Below are positions 1 through 8,525 of a DNA stretch of 64,000 nucleotides, in pieces. The DNA lies in NCBI GenBank assembly GCA_014084085.1, contig NPFB01000077.1, positions 5,956-69,955 on the forward strand, written 5' to 3'. The notes under the pieces were generated by a model that saw nothing but the letters and a program-made list of their open reading frames with translations, did no database searches and was not told the DNA's origin. Source of the DNA: Hondaea fermentalgiana (taxonomy: Eukaryota > Sar > Bigyra > Thraustochytrida > Thraustochytriidae). Both the position numbers and the translations under genes were made by a program. How positions within the stretch are numbered: position 1 is the first letter of the stretch; each line of letters starts with the position of its first letter.

Positions 1-1902
1 GCGGGCGCGGGCGCGGGCGGCGGCGAGGCGCGGCGCGAGGCGATTCGAGTCTACGGTGGATCGCCGCAAGCGCAGAACCGCCGCCGCAAGTGCGGAATGC
101 GCGCCGCCGCAAGTGGGGGCCGCGGGATAGCCCACTTGGAGGGGGGCCATTCCGCACTTGCGCGGGCTGGACTGGGACGCGGCGCCGCGGGTGGCCGGAA
201 TAAATATCCTGGCCGCTTCCTCGCCCTCTGCGTCCACTGTGCGCGCGAGAAGCAGGGATGGCGGATTAGACAGAGGGAAGTGGTTCCCCGCAGCTACCAG
301 TGGTCGCCAAACAGGGTGGCGTAGCGAAAGGGGGAGAAGAAAGTTCCTTCAGGTGAGAGTTTAGAGATTGAGGAAGGCGTGTTCGGACGTGTGCGGAGGG
401 CGCCACACTGGGGATGGACTCGACTGGGCGGAGCCAGTGTCGTCGAGACGGTAACGTCGAGGCACGGACTCCCCCAGAGGCGTTGTGCCTGGTCCGACGG
501 CGAACCCGTAAAAACGCATACGAGTGGTTGTAAAAACCATTCATAGTAAAAGTAGGTATATGGGCCTATACTACGTCGAGAGCAGCGTTAGAAAGTAGTA
601 GCTCGGCCTGTTTTGCAGCTGGCAACAGCAACTGCAACCGCACGACTCGCTGGCTACCTGGGAGGCACCGATTGTTGAATCTGGCGCCGGGTCAGACGTG
701 GACAAGCAGCCAGAGAAGAAGTCCGCTTTTCGCGATTGGTGAGGAGTTAAAATAGTATCCGATTATCGCATGCGCGCGAGAAGAGAAGAAAATTGGGGGA
801 GCAGGATGTGGGCTCACATTGATTTTTGCACACGAAGAACGAGAGATATGCACCTTTTGTGCCAACGCGCCGCAGTCATCAAGTCGGCAATTATTGTAGA
901 ATAACAGCGCCGCGATAGACCTGTCGGGCCACTTTGGTGAGATAGCGCCCATAGTTGCGTGCTGGCACGACCAGTACGACGCGGCCTAAATGTCTGTGGA
1001 GCATGCCATTAAGATTATTTTAATTTAAAATTTGCTAATCAACGTTAAATTCACCACCCCCACGTACACGTGTAGCTTTTATTCAACCCAACATGTCCAA
1101 ATTGTATAGATTGCTGCATCTGGATTTCGAAGAATATCTACTCGTTGACTTCATGACAGCCACCTCTTTGCTTGAGCGGATTTTAATAAAGGCTTCATGA
1201 ATGCTGCGGTCTGAAAACTCGGATTCACGCGATTGATCGTCTGAGCCTCGTGCAGGCCAATACAGATCACGCCCTTGCATGCTTATTGCGCAACAAAATT
1301 GAAATGGACGGCGCGAGAGGGCGAGTCGCAAACGCAATGCATCTTTTTCGACAATGATGCCGAATCGAGACATATCATAGCCCTGAGTCGTCGTCGAGGA
1401 AAAGAAGTGCAGACGGATGCCCCTGCACGTTGATCAGGGTGGCCTTAGCCCAGCTGACTCGTCATTCCTGCAGGTTCTCCACTGGTTGTCTGTAGAAGAG
1501 CTTCCCGTCCCGTCATCTCAAAGAGCTGACTGGTGGCTGGGCTGGCTGACTTCCCCTCTTTTCCTTCATCCTCTTCTTCGCTGCCTAAAGATTTTCCGAT
1601 CTTTCTGTATCACGATAATTGAGTTCACGTGCGTTGGTCGCACAAGCGCGTAAACTTTCCGTCGCCAAATTCGCAATCCCTTGCCTCACGACGCAGCACA
1701 AGCGCAGTCTCTCCGCCGCTCCCCGCGACCACGCCTCTCGTGCTTCTCGTCTCGCGCGAGTGCCAGAGCCAAGACGGAGAAGAGAAGTGCAGCAGAGCGA
1801 CTCGCTGCCGCACACATCGCACACGCAAAAAAGGAAAACCTCGCCCAGCCTGCGGACGCCGCCGAGATCCAGATCAACGAGAGCGACGTCCACGGGGCCG
1901 CG
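1..1902. other. 5' intergenic region upstream of ANK-TIR gene
   Basis: I see no gene here that I can support; open frames are short and show no family features. The first 170 bases are very GC-rich and carry three copies of the 8-mer CGCAAGTG or its complement (85-92, 108-115, 155-162). The same 8-mer recurs near 19346, 19367 and 21213. Around 1010-1070 the sequence becomes AT-rich. The stretch from about 1470 to 1900 has pyrimidine-rich patches and is probably the promoter and 5' UTR of the gene starting at 1903. Confidence 0.5.
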
Positions 1903-3312
1903 ATGTCCTTTGCCGGCCTGTTCTCGTGGCCGCGTACGGCGCTGCATGAGCCTGAAGACGCGGGAAGGTCCCCCTATACTGCGATTGACAATCTCGAAAG
2001 CGTAAGGACCGGCGGGGTGCTCAAATCATTTTTCGACCTGTTCACTCATGAGCCGGAGCAGTTGAGAATGTACGGCTTCATTGCGGACGGTGATCTCAAC
2101 AGCGTAAAGTCCGCCTTGCAGAGAAACCCCAACTTGCTCAATATGCGCATGACGGCTGCGAATTCTACCCCGCTCATCTTCTCACTTCACAAACGTTCTG
2201 GCGGCCAGCGGCGTATCGCATTGTGGCTCATCGAAAACGGCGCAGACTTAAACCTGCAGAACGACCTTGGTTGGACTGCGCTCATGACTGCGTGCCGCTA
2301 CAATCAGCCCGAAGCGGCGGAGGCGCTTATTAAGCGCCGCGTCGACATCAACTTGCAGAACGATAATGGATGGACCGCTCTTATGTACGCGTGTCGCCAC
2401 AATCAGCCCAACATTGCCAGGATTCTCATTGAATGCGGCGCCATCCTCGATGCGAAAAACAAAGAGGGGTGGACCGCGCTCATGCTCGCATGCCAGCAGC
2501 CAGCAGCAGATTCCGATGGCACCCAGGAGGGTCTACTGAGCTGCATCAAGTTATGCTATGAGGCAGGTGCCAATCTGGACATACGACGATCTGGTGGAAT
2601 CGGCGCGCTGGATACAGCCAGGCACTTCAATCGAAGCGATGCCATCGAGTTTTTGGAGTTTGTGACGGCCTCTGAGGGGGTCGCCAAGGTCCTCTCCGAC
2701 GAGCTGGGGCAGCCTCGGCATCGCGTTGTCGACTTTTACAATGCGTCTTTCCTCCAAATTGAAGACTGTTTGAATCTCACAGACTCGTGTCTCTGTAGAA
2801 TGGGTTTTAACTCGCTCCCAGACCGTCGCAGAATCTTGGAGAGGTTCAATTCCGCATTTGTGTACCACGCTTTTCTCACGCACGACTGGGGCGACGATGA
2901 CTCGAATCACAGACTCGTGAGTTCGATAAACGCGATGCTCCAGGATGCAGGCATTGAAACTTGGTTTGACGGGGAGCGACTTAATGGCAACATACCCCTG
3001 CAGATTATGCGCGGTATTGAGAACTCGCGCAAAGTCGTAGTGTTCATCACTAGGCGATACATGGAGAAAGTTGGCCAGGATAGCAGCGACTATTGCAAAG
3101 ATGAATATCAAGCGGCTGTTAATGTTCTCGGACCAGAGAACATGATACCCGTCGTGGTGGACCCGGAGATGCTTGACACAAGAACATGGACTGGGCTTCT
3201 GCAATACAACCTTGGAAGCTTGCTCTACATTGACTTTACATCACCCGCCAAGCGTGAGGCTAACTTCTCCTTTCTGCTTCAACAAATCAGAGCAACAAAT
3301 CAGAGCAACTAA
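1903..3312 (+). CDS. Ankyrin-repeat / TIR-domain protein
   Basis: Single-exon gene of 469 residues, from the first ATG of the open frame (MSFAGLF) to TAA. Residues about 60-230 contain ankyrin repeats; three consecutive units share the GWTALM.AC core and the NGADLNLQ-type turn. Residues about 322-465 look like a TIR domain: the strand FVYHAFLTHDW, then GIETWFDGERLNG, then SRKVVVFITRRYM, then a CKDEYQAA segment and a VVVDPEM strand. Glu358, in WFDGERL, falls where TIR NADases such as SARM1 carry their catalytic Glu; this is an alignment by eye. Such proteins usually act as intracellular sensors or adaptors, the ankyrin array binding partners and TIR signalling or cleaving NAD+. The ligand and pathway are unknown. 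The gene converges on the RPC7-like gene, with 132 bp between stops. The frame stays open upstream but without an ATG, so 1903 is the best start. Confidence 0.85.
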   Translation: MSFAGLFSWPRTALHEPEDAGRSPYTAIDNLESVRTGGVLKSFFDLFTHEPEQLRMYGFIADGDLNSVKSALQRNPNLLNMRMTAANSTPLIFSLHKRSGGQRRIALWLIENGADLNLQNDLGWTALMTACRYNQPEAAEALIKRRVDINLQNDNGWTALMYACRHNQPNIARILIECGAILDAKNKEGWTALMLACQQPAADSDGTQEGLLSCIKLCYEAGANLDIRRSGGIGALDTARHFNRSDAIEFLEFVTASEGVAKVLSDELGQPRHRVVDFYNASFLQIEDCLNLTDSCLCRMGFNSLPDRRRILERFNSAFVYHAFLTHDWGDDDSNHRLVSSINAMLQDAGIETWFDGERLNGNIPLQIMRGIENSRKVVVFITRRYMEKVGQDSSDYCKDEYQAAVNVLGPENMIPVVVDPEMLDTRTWTGLLQYNLGSLLYIDFTSPAKREANFSFLLQQIRATNQSN

Positions 3313-3444
3313 AGCTTGATGTAATTCAAAATTGCAAGGTCACAGTCTCGACATCAGAAAATTTCGAATGAAAAGAATTTGCATGCCAAAAAAAACTGGA
3401 GACCTGCTGCCTCCACGACTCTGGGTATATAGTTTATCGTTAGC

Positions 3445-4296
3445 CTACAAGGTGTTTTCCTCTTCGTCTTCGCCCATATCGTTGTAATCATCATCGTCGT
3501 CATCGACCTGAATACCGGCGCCATAGTCGCCCTGATCATCATCAGATTGCTCCTCCTCGCCACCGCTTGAGTCACCTTCATTGGCAGCTTCGTCCATGGA
3601 GCCCTTGCGATCTGTGCGAGCAGAGGGCCCACCCTTGGCTTCACGCGCTTCGATTCGCGCCAGAACATTGACAGCCTTGCGTTTGCGCGGATTCTGGCTA
3701 CGATTGGCTGGCGTGACCTTAAGACTAATGAGGTTGCCAGCGGCATCTTTCTTCGGCACGCAAGCGGCAGCAAGCTCGCCGGGAACATACAGCAGTGAAA
3801 GCGGCCGCGTCAAGGTGTTAGCGATGTCTGTGCATCCCATCTCAAATTTTGCATGTGTGATCGAGTCCCAGGTCTCCACTTCCCGGGACATGTCGGGCAC
3901 GCGAAGACACGTCGTTGCGCTCTTGAGCCGCTCCTTAAAGTCCACGTCCCAATGCACACGCTCCCACTGATCGGCCTCCATCTTGGTCATTTCTGCGGGC
4001 TTGTCATCGTCCTCGGCGCTGGCCTCAGGCTGGCCCGGGAGCATCATGCCGCCATTGACGGCAAAGCCGTCATCGGCTTGCGGGTTCTGACTCGTGTCAT
4101 TGGCCCCGTGAGCCTTGGACCACTTTTCCCGCTGGCCCGCATCGAGGAAGCGCAGACGCACGTCCTCGTGCTGGCTGCGCCACCTTCGCTTGCGCCCCGG
4201 GTACGTTGCTGGCGGGACGAACGGCGGCCGCGGCGTCTGCTGCATGTCATCAAAGCCTCCCCGCCCGCCGCGTCCGCGGCCTCCGCGTCCGCTCAT
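3445..4296 (-). CDS. RNA polymerase III subunit RPC7-like (Rpc31/POLR3G family)
   Basis: Intronless, 283 residues. It starts at the only suitable ATG, giving the Gly/Arg-rich opening MSGRGGRGRGG, and ends in a long Asp/Glu-rich tail with DDDDDYNDMGEDEEE. This layout (RGG-type N-terminus, a short conserved core with a PLSLLYVPGELA-like segment, acidic C-terminus) matches Rpc31/POLR3G. That subunit helps recruit Pol III to promoters with RPC3 and RPC6 in the nucleus. The central region is weakly conserved, so assignment rests on architecture and the core motif. The open frame continues upstream through a poly-Gln stretch encoded by CTG/CAG repeats but has no better start, so I treat that part as 5' UTR. 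It is divergent from the RWD-PARP gene at 4774. Another acidic nuclear protein remains possible. Confidence 0.6.
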   Translation of the reverse strand: MSGRGGRGRGGRGGFDDMQQTPRPPFVPPATYPGRKRRWRSQHEDVRLRFLDAGQREKWSKAHGANDTSQNPQADDGFAVNGGMMLPGQPEASAEDDDKPAEMTKMEADQWERVHWDVDFKERLKSATTCLRVPDMSREVETWDSITHAKFEMGCTDIANTLTRPLSLLYVPGELAAACVPKKDAAGNLISLKVTPANRSQNPRKRKAVNVLARIEAREAKGGPSARTDRKGSMDEAANEGDSSGGEEEQSDDDQGDYGAGIQVDDDDDDYNDMGEDEEENTL

Positions 4297-4773
4297 CGCA
4301 GCGAGGAGTGCGGCGTCCTCCTGCTGCTGCTGCTGCTGCTGCTCTTGCTGCTGCTCTCGCTGCTGCTCTCGCTCTAGCGGTGCTCGCCCTCGAGCGCGCG
4401 GCCCCGCGTGGCCTCGAGTGGTCGCGGCCTTTCCCTTCACGGCTTGCTTGCAAAGACGGCCTCGCCTCGGCGCCACCGATCGAACGAGGAACTGCCGCGG
4501 AACTAGCGCAGACTGCTTGCGGAACGGACCCGGACCGGGCCCGGCACGTGCCGGAGACTTGGAGCGAGGAGACTCTGTCGCGTTGGCAAATCGCTCGCAG
4601 AACTGCTTCTCTGCGAGCGAGGACAGACGTGCACATGCAGGGCCGATAGCGAGGGCGACAGCGACCGGGCGCAGAGAAAAGGAAAGAGGAAATCGCGCCG
4701 CGCCGCTAGACAGCCAGCTACGGAGAAGCAGCGATAAAGAGGACGCGTGGTGCAAGGCTGGAGACAGAAAAAG
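4297..4773. promoter_or_regulatory. Divergent promoter region, RPC7-like / RWD-PARP
   Basis: A 477-bp spacer between two head-to-head start codons, so it must hold both promoters and 5' UTRs. It is GC-rich and has a CTG/CTC triplet tract at about 4321-4375. I recognise no TATA box or other defined element. Confidence 0.5.
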
Positions 4774-6345
4774 ATGACCTTGGCCCTGGCGAAGCCGGAC
4801 CCAACGTTCCTGGACCAGGGAGAGGAAGACAAGCTTGCAGAGGCCGCCGAGCTTGTCGAGGCGGAAATCGAGGTTCTGGAAGCCGTACTTGGCGAGGAGC
4901 TCGTCGCCGTCAACACGAAAGAGACGGAGACTGCTGCGGGCAATCTCAAGAATGTCCGGCATTTTCACGTGCTCGTGCGCAGCAGCGGCCTCAGCAAGGT
5001 TTGCGAGCAAGCCATTGAGCTCGAGTTCGAGCTTCCACCGCTGTATCCGTTTTCTCTGCCTTCCGTACAGGTAGAAACGCATGGCCACTTGCGCCAGGCC
5101 CAGGCAGACCAGCTCTACCAGGAGCTGCTCGACGCAGCCGCCAAAAATCTTGGTGAGCCCATGCTTCTCGATCTCGTCGATCTTGCGCGCGACTTCATCG
5201 TCGATCTTATTCAAGCCAATGCCGTCCAGGCTAGCAAGAGCTCAGCTCCTTTTATTCGTGAAAAGGCGCTCGAGATCCTCGCTCTTCTACGCGACGGCAA
5301 CGCGCCAGGCGAGATCAAGGCCGTAGTGGGAGACGAGGCCGACAAGATGCGAGACGAGGCGGACGACGCCAATTTCCACATCTACGGCAAGTTTTCCGGA
5401 AAGGACTACGAAGATTACAAGGCCATCGAGTTGTCGCAGCGTGCTCTGGTAGAGTCCAACTTGCCGCTCGTGTCAGACTTTATTTCCATCAACGAGCTCT
5501 TTCGTCTCTTGCCAGCAACGCTCGCAGTCCTGAAGATCGAGGCGATCATGCGACCTGACATTGCCAAGCGCTTTGCCACCTTTCGCGAAAAGCTTGCAGC
5601 AGGAGCAGCAGAAGCAGCGGCAAGCCCGCCATGCATCATGTTCCATGGAACCTATTGCTCTTCGGCCGGCAGCATCGTGCGCACCGGTCTCATTCCAGCG
5701 GGCAAGCGTGGTGTCAAGATTCGAAACGGTGCCGCCTTTGGAAATGGAATTTATCTCGGCGCGACGCCAGAGGTTTCGCTTGCCTATTGCGACTCTACCC
5801 GCCAGGGAACGCGTCTCTTTGTCTGTGCCGTCATCAAGGGTTCTCGTAGGGATCACCTTGTTTACGACGCCCCCGATTTCTGTGTCGTTGGACAAGCGGA
5901 CCAGGTGCTTCCTCTGTACGTGATTCACTGTGCAACGTCCAGATATGTAGCGCGCGAGAGTTACCTTGCCATGACAGCTGCGGGCTCCTTTGTTGCTGTC
6001 AAGGTAAACGACATGCAGGATCACGATGGTGTGATCAACAATCGTCTTGATAACGATGATGATACTCTTGCGCGCGTTGCACAGGAGGCTCATCGCGAGG
6101 CTGCAATCCAAAACGCCAGCCTCTACTTTGACACCAAGCGTTTCAAGGTTCTGGATGTTGCTCCCATCGATGATGACGACGATCATACACAGTACATTGG
6201 CAAGAGTGATTTAGCTCCTTTGGTTGTCATGGAAAACTTTGGTGTCGAGGCGTGCACCATTTCAGGTCACGCGCAGACCCAAACGTACCAGACTGATCGC
6301 ATCATCGAAGTCAAGGAAACGGCATTTATCGACGATATGTTATGA
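4774..6345 (+). CDS. RWD domain / PARP catalytic domain protein
   Basis: Intronless, 523 residues. I start at the first ATG (MTLALAKPDP); the frame is open a few codons further up but lacks ATG. Residues about 15-155 form an RWD domain, with the diagnostic LPPLYPFSLPSVQV segment and flanking helices. Residues about 285-390 match a PARP (ADP-ribosyltransferase) fold: FHGT with His291, GNGIYLGATPEVSLAYC with Tyr327, and a DQVLPLYVI strand. The usual third catalytic residue, Glu, appears to be Asp368 (PDFCVV). Substitutions there in other PARPs go with mono-ADP-ribosylation or inactivity. RWD domains bind ubiquitin- or SUMO-system proteins, so a role linking ADP-ribosylation and ubiquitin signalling is plausible but inferred. 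The last 120 residues are acidic and match nothing I know. Confidence 0.82.
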   Translation: MTLALAKPDPTFLDQGEEDKLAEAAELVEAEIEVLEAVLGEELVAVNTKETETAAGNLKNVRHFHVLVRSSGLSKVCEQAIELEFELPPLYPFSLPSVQVETHGHLRQAQADQLYQELLDAAAKNLGEPMLLDLVDLARDFIVDLIQANAVQASKSSAPFIREKALEILALLRDGNAPGEIKAVVGDEADKMRDEADDANFHIYGKFSGKDYEDYKAIELSQRALVESNLPLVSDFISINELFRLLPATLAVLKIEAIMRPDIAKRFATFREKLAAGAAEAAASPPCIMFHGTYCSSAGSIVRTGLIPAGKRGVKIRNGAAFGNGIYLGATPEVSLAYCDSTRQGTRLFVCAVIKGSRRDHLVYDAPDFCVVGQADQVLPLYVIHCATSRYVARESYLAMTAAGSFVAVKVNDMQDHDGVINNRLDNDDDTLARVAQEAHREAAIQNASLYFDTKRFKVLDVAPIDDDDDHTQYIGKSDLAPLVVMENFGVEACTISGHAQTQTYQTDRIIEVKETAFIDDML

Positions 6346-6631
6346 CATTTGGTCCTCGTGCTTGCACGAAAAACGAAATGCTGTTGTTCTTGTTCACTAT
6401 ATCTGCATCTTGAGTCTTTTTATTTACTATTTCAATCAAATTTCCCCAAACCTAAAAGGGGACGCTTCAGAGGAATTTGTGGAACTGATCCTTTTTTCGC
6501 AAAGCCAGATTTCTTCTTTTGATTTTCATTCATGAAGTCAACAAGGAAGAAAAGAAGGAAGAGGAGAAGCACCCTTGCCTATTCCTCGTGCTCGTTGATT
6601 GGTTTTCTCCCGGAAAAATAGGACAATAGAG

Positions 6632-7795
6632 TTATTCGTCGGATTCGAAAAATGAGGTTGGAAGTCCAGTTGCTGCGCACTTTGCTGCTTGCAAGGCCTC
6701 TCGCACCTTGATCCCAACCTGTTGACGAAGATGCTGCGGTTGCGAAGCATATGCGCCAGCGACAATATTCTCGGCCTGATGCTCGAGGTTTTCGCAAAGC
6801 GCTGTCGAAGTTCCGTTCTTCGACCATTGCGCCGGGCAAACAGGCCACTCCGTGAAACTGTCATAGACGAAAGCACCAACCTTGACAAGAACGCGAGGAT
6901 CGATGTAGTCGTGGGCGAGAAGCTGTGCGAGTACCTCGAGCAGACCTTGCTCAATGACCTGGGCCTGGCTCACAGGATGCCCACGCACCAGGGAGCTCAG
7001 AGCGTAAAGCATCTTGCCACATTCGCGGGCCTTGTCCGGAGCTGATGCAGCACAAGGCGCAAGCTCGTCCTCCAAGCGCGATCGGACAATTTGAACAAGA
7101 CCAGACTCGAGTGCCATCATCTGCAAGTCTGGCTTGTTTTTGATGGCGCTTCCCACGGCATAAGCAGCCGCAGTTCGCACTTCCGCGTCCGCGTGGCCGC
7201 CCATAAGCGCCACACACTGCTGGACCCCACCCAAGGCTCCAAAGTGCGTGGCGTGATCTAGCTCTGAGACCCAGTCCTCTGCGTCAGCTAGAGCCTCCAA
7301 GAGTTCTGGCGAGCCCTTGTCCATGCTAGCGTTGGCAATGGTCCCTGCGAGTCTGCGCATAATGCTTGCCTCGTCGTCCAAGGACTCCATCGCTTTGCGC
7401 ACTTCCTCCTGACGCCACATCCAGACCTTGGCTAGAGCTGCCTTGTACTCTTCCGGGCTCATGCGTGCCTTTTCAGCTCCCGAAGGTAGCCGCACATCAG
7501 GCTGCGGCAACCCGTACAGGACGCGTTCGAGCATATCGACCTGCTCTGTGCTCAAGTTGACATTCTCGGGCGTCACTTCTACTTTGCTATCTACATTTTC
7601 GCTGGAGTCCGGCGACGAGGCGATCACCGTCTCGTCACTGTTCCCAGCTGCGCAGGCCGAAGGGTCATCTTCACGCACTGCTACGACCGCCTCGCCACGC
7701 GTCGGTGAGGCTAGCGCGAGGACGACCGCCAGCGCCAGCGCCACCGCGGCCAGGAGGACCGTCACCTTTGCGCGTGCGCTCCGTCGACGCGGCAT
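6632..7795 (-). CDS. SIL1: SIL1-like nucleotide-exchange factor for ER Hsp70
   Basis: Intronless, 387 residues, from the only ATG in frame. A basic start (MPRRRSARAK) followed by about 20 Leu/Ala/Val residues is a clear secretory signal peptide. An acidic linker follows. From about residue 130 there is an armadillo-like helical region of the Fes1/HspBP1/SIL1 family: EDWVSELDHATHFGALGG, then AAAYAVGSAIKNKPDLQ, then LYALSSLVRGHPVSQ. Cytosolic Fes1 and HspBP1 lack signal peptides, so this is most likely the ER member, which releases ADP from BiP. Four or more Cys in the C-terminal third fit an oxidising compartment. The C-terminus is FFESDE, without KDEL or HDEL, so retention is unexplained. The gene converges on the RWD-PARP gene (286 bp between stops). 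Upstream codons form a poly-Ala run from a CTG repeat without ATG, taken as 5' UTR. Confidence 0.82.
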   Translation of the reverse strand: MPRRRSARAKVTVLLAAVALALAVVLALASPTRGEAVVAVREDDPSACAAGNSDETVIASSPDSSENVDSKVEVTPENVNLSTEQVDMLERVLYGLPQPDVRLPSGAEKARMSPEEYKAALAKVWMWRQEEVRKAMESLDDEASIMRRLAGTIANASMDKGSPELLEALADAEDWVSELDHATHFGALGGVQQCVALMGGHADAEVRTAAAYAVGSAIKNKPDLQMMALESGLVQIVRSRLEDELAPCAASAPDKARECGKMLYALSSLVRGHPVSQAQVIEQGLLEVLAQLLAHDYIDPRVLVKVGAFVYDSFTEWPVCPAQWSKNGTSTALCENLEHQAENIVAGAYASQPQHLRQQVGIKVREALQAAKCAATGLPTSFFESDE

Positions 7796-7825
7796 CGCGT
7801 TCGTCTCCTTTCTGTCTTGCGCAAG

Positions 7826-7859
<34 letters not shown>

Positions 7860-8525
7860 GCGCGCACGGAGTCCGCCCCAGACTCTTCTCCTCGCCCGCC
7901 GCGGGCTGCGACGCCTGCCGATCCACGGGCAGTCTTGCCGCGGCTTCCGCGCGGCGTCTGCCTGCCCAGCCCGCCCGCCCGCCTGCCTTCGCCGCTGCGC
8001 CCTGCCTGCGCGCCGAGGCTCGCCGGGTCTGCCTTGCGCTCTTCGTCGCGCCGCTTCGGGTTTCTGCCGGCCGGCTTATCGCGACCGGTTGCTCGGCTGA
8101 TCGATCGTGCGCGATCTCGTCGATCGAGAACTGGGACTTGGGCCAGCCAGGTCAGGGGCCACCGTGGCCGCCACCGTGGCACGCGCTCCTCCAACGTGGA
8201 GGGCGTAAGACCACGACGAGGACGACGACGAGAGGTGGCACGCTTCGGCGTCAGTAGCAGCGAGAGCAAGACCAAGAGCAAAAGTGGTTACGGGGATTGG
8301 CTTGGTGCGTGTGGGTGGTGATGATGATGTGTGAGCTGTGATGACCAGGAGTCGAGTTTAATAACTCATCAAATGTTGATGAAAGCAATCGGCCAGCCAG
8401 CCAGTCAGCCAGCCAGCCAGCCAGCAAAGGCAGCAGTGGCAGCTCGAAGCGCCCACCACAGCAAAATGCCACATAAAGTTCTAAAAAAATATAAAAGATA
8501 TCCTGAGATCAGGGCGCGAGAAAGT
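7796..8525. other. SIL1 5' region and USP 3' flank, with two short repeats
   Basis: Spacer between the SIL1-like start and the USP stop, both on the minus strand. It has a CTG triplet run at about 7826-7858 and a CAGC tetranucleotide run at about 8393-8426. It should hold the SIL1 promoter and the USP 3' UTR. Long open frames on both strands here are GC-driven and lack family features. Confidence 0.45.

Noticed and set aside
4115..4777. Open frame antisense to the RPC7-like gene and its upstream region
   Set aside because: Cys/Arg/Ala-rich translation of CTG repeats with no family features; the minus-strand gene explains the region.
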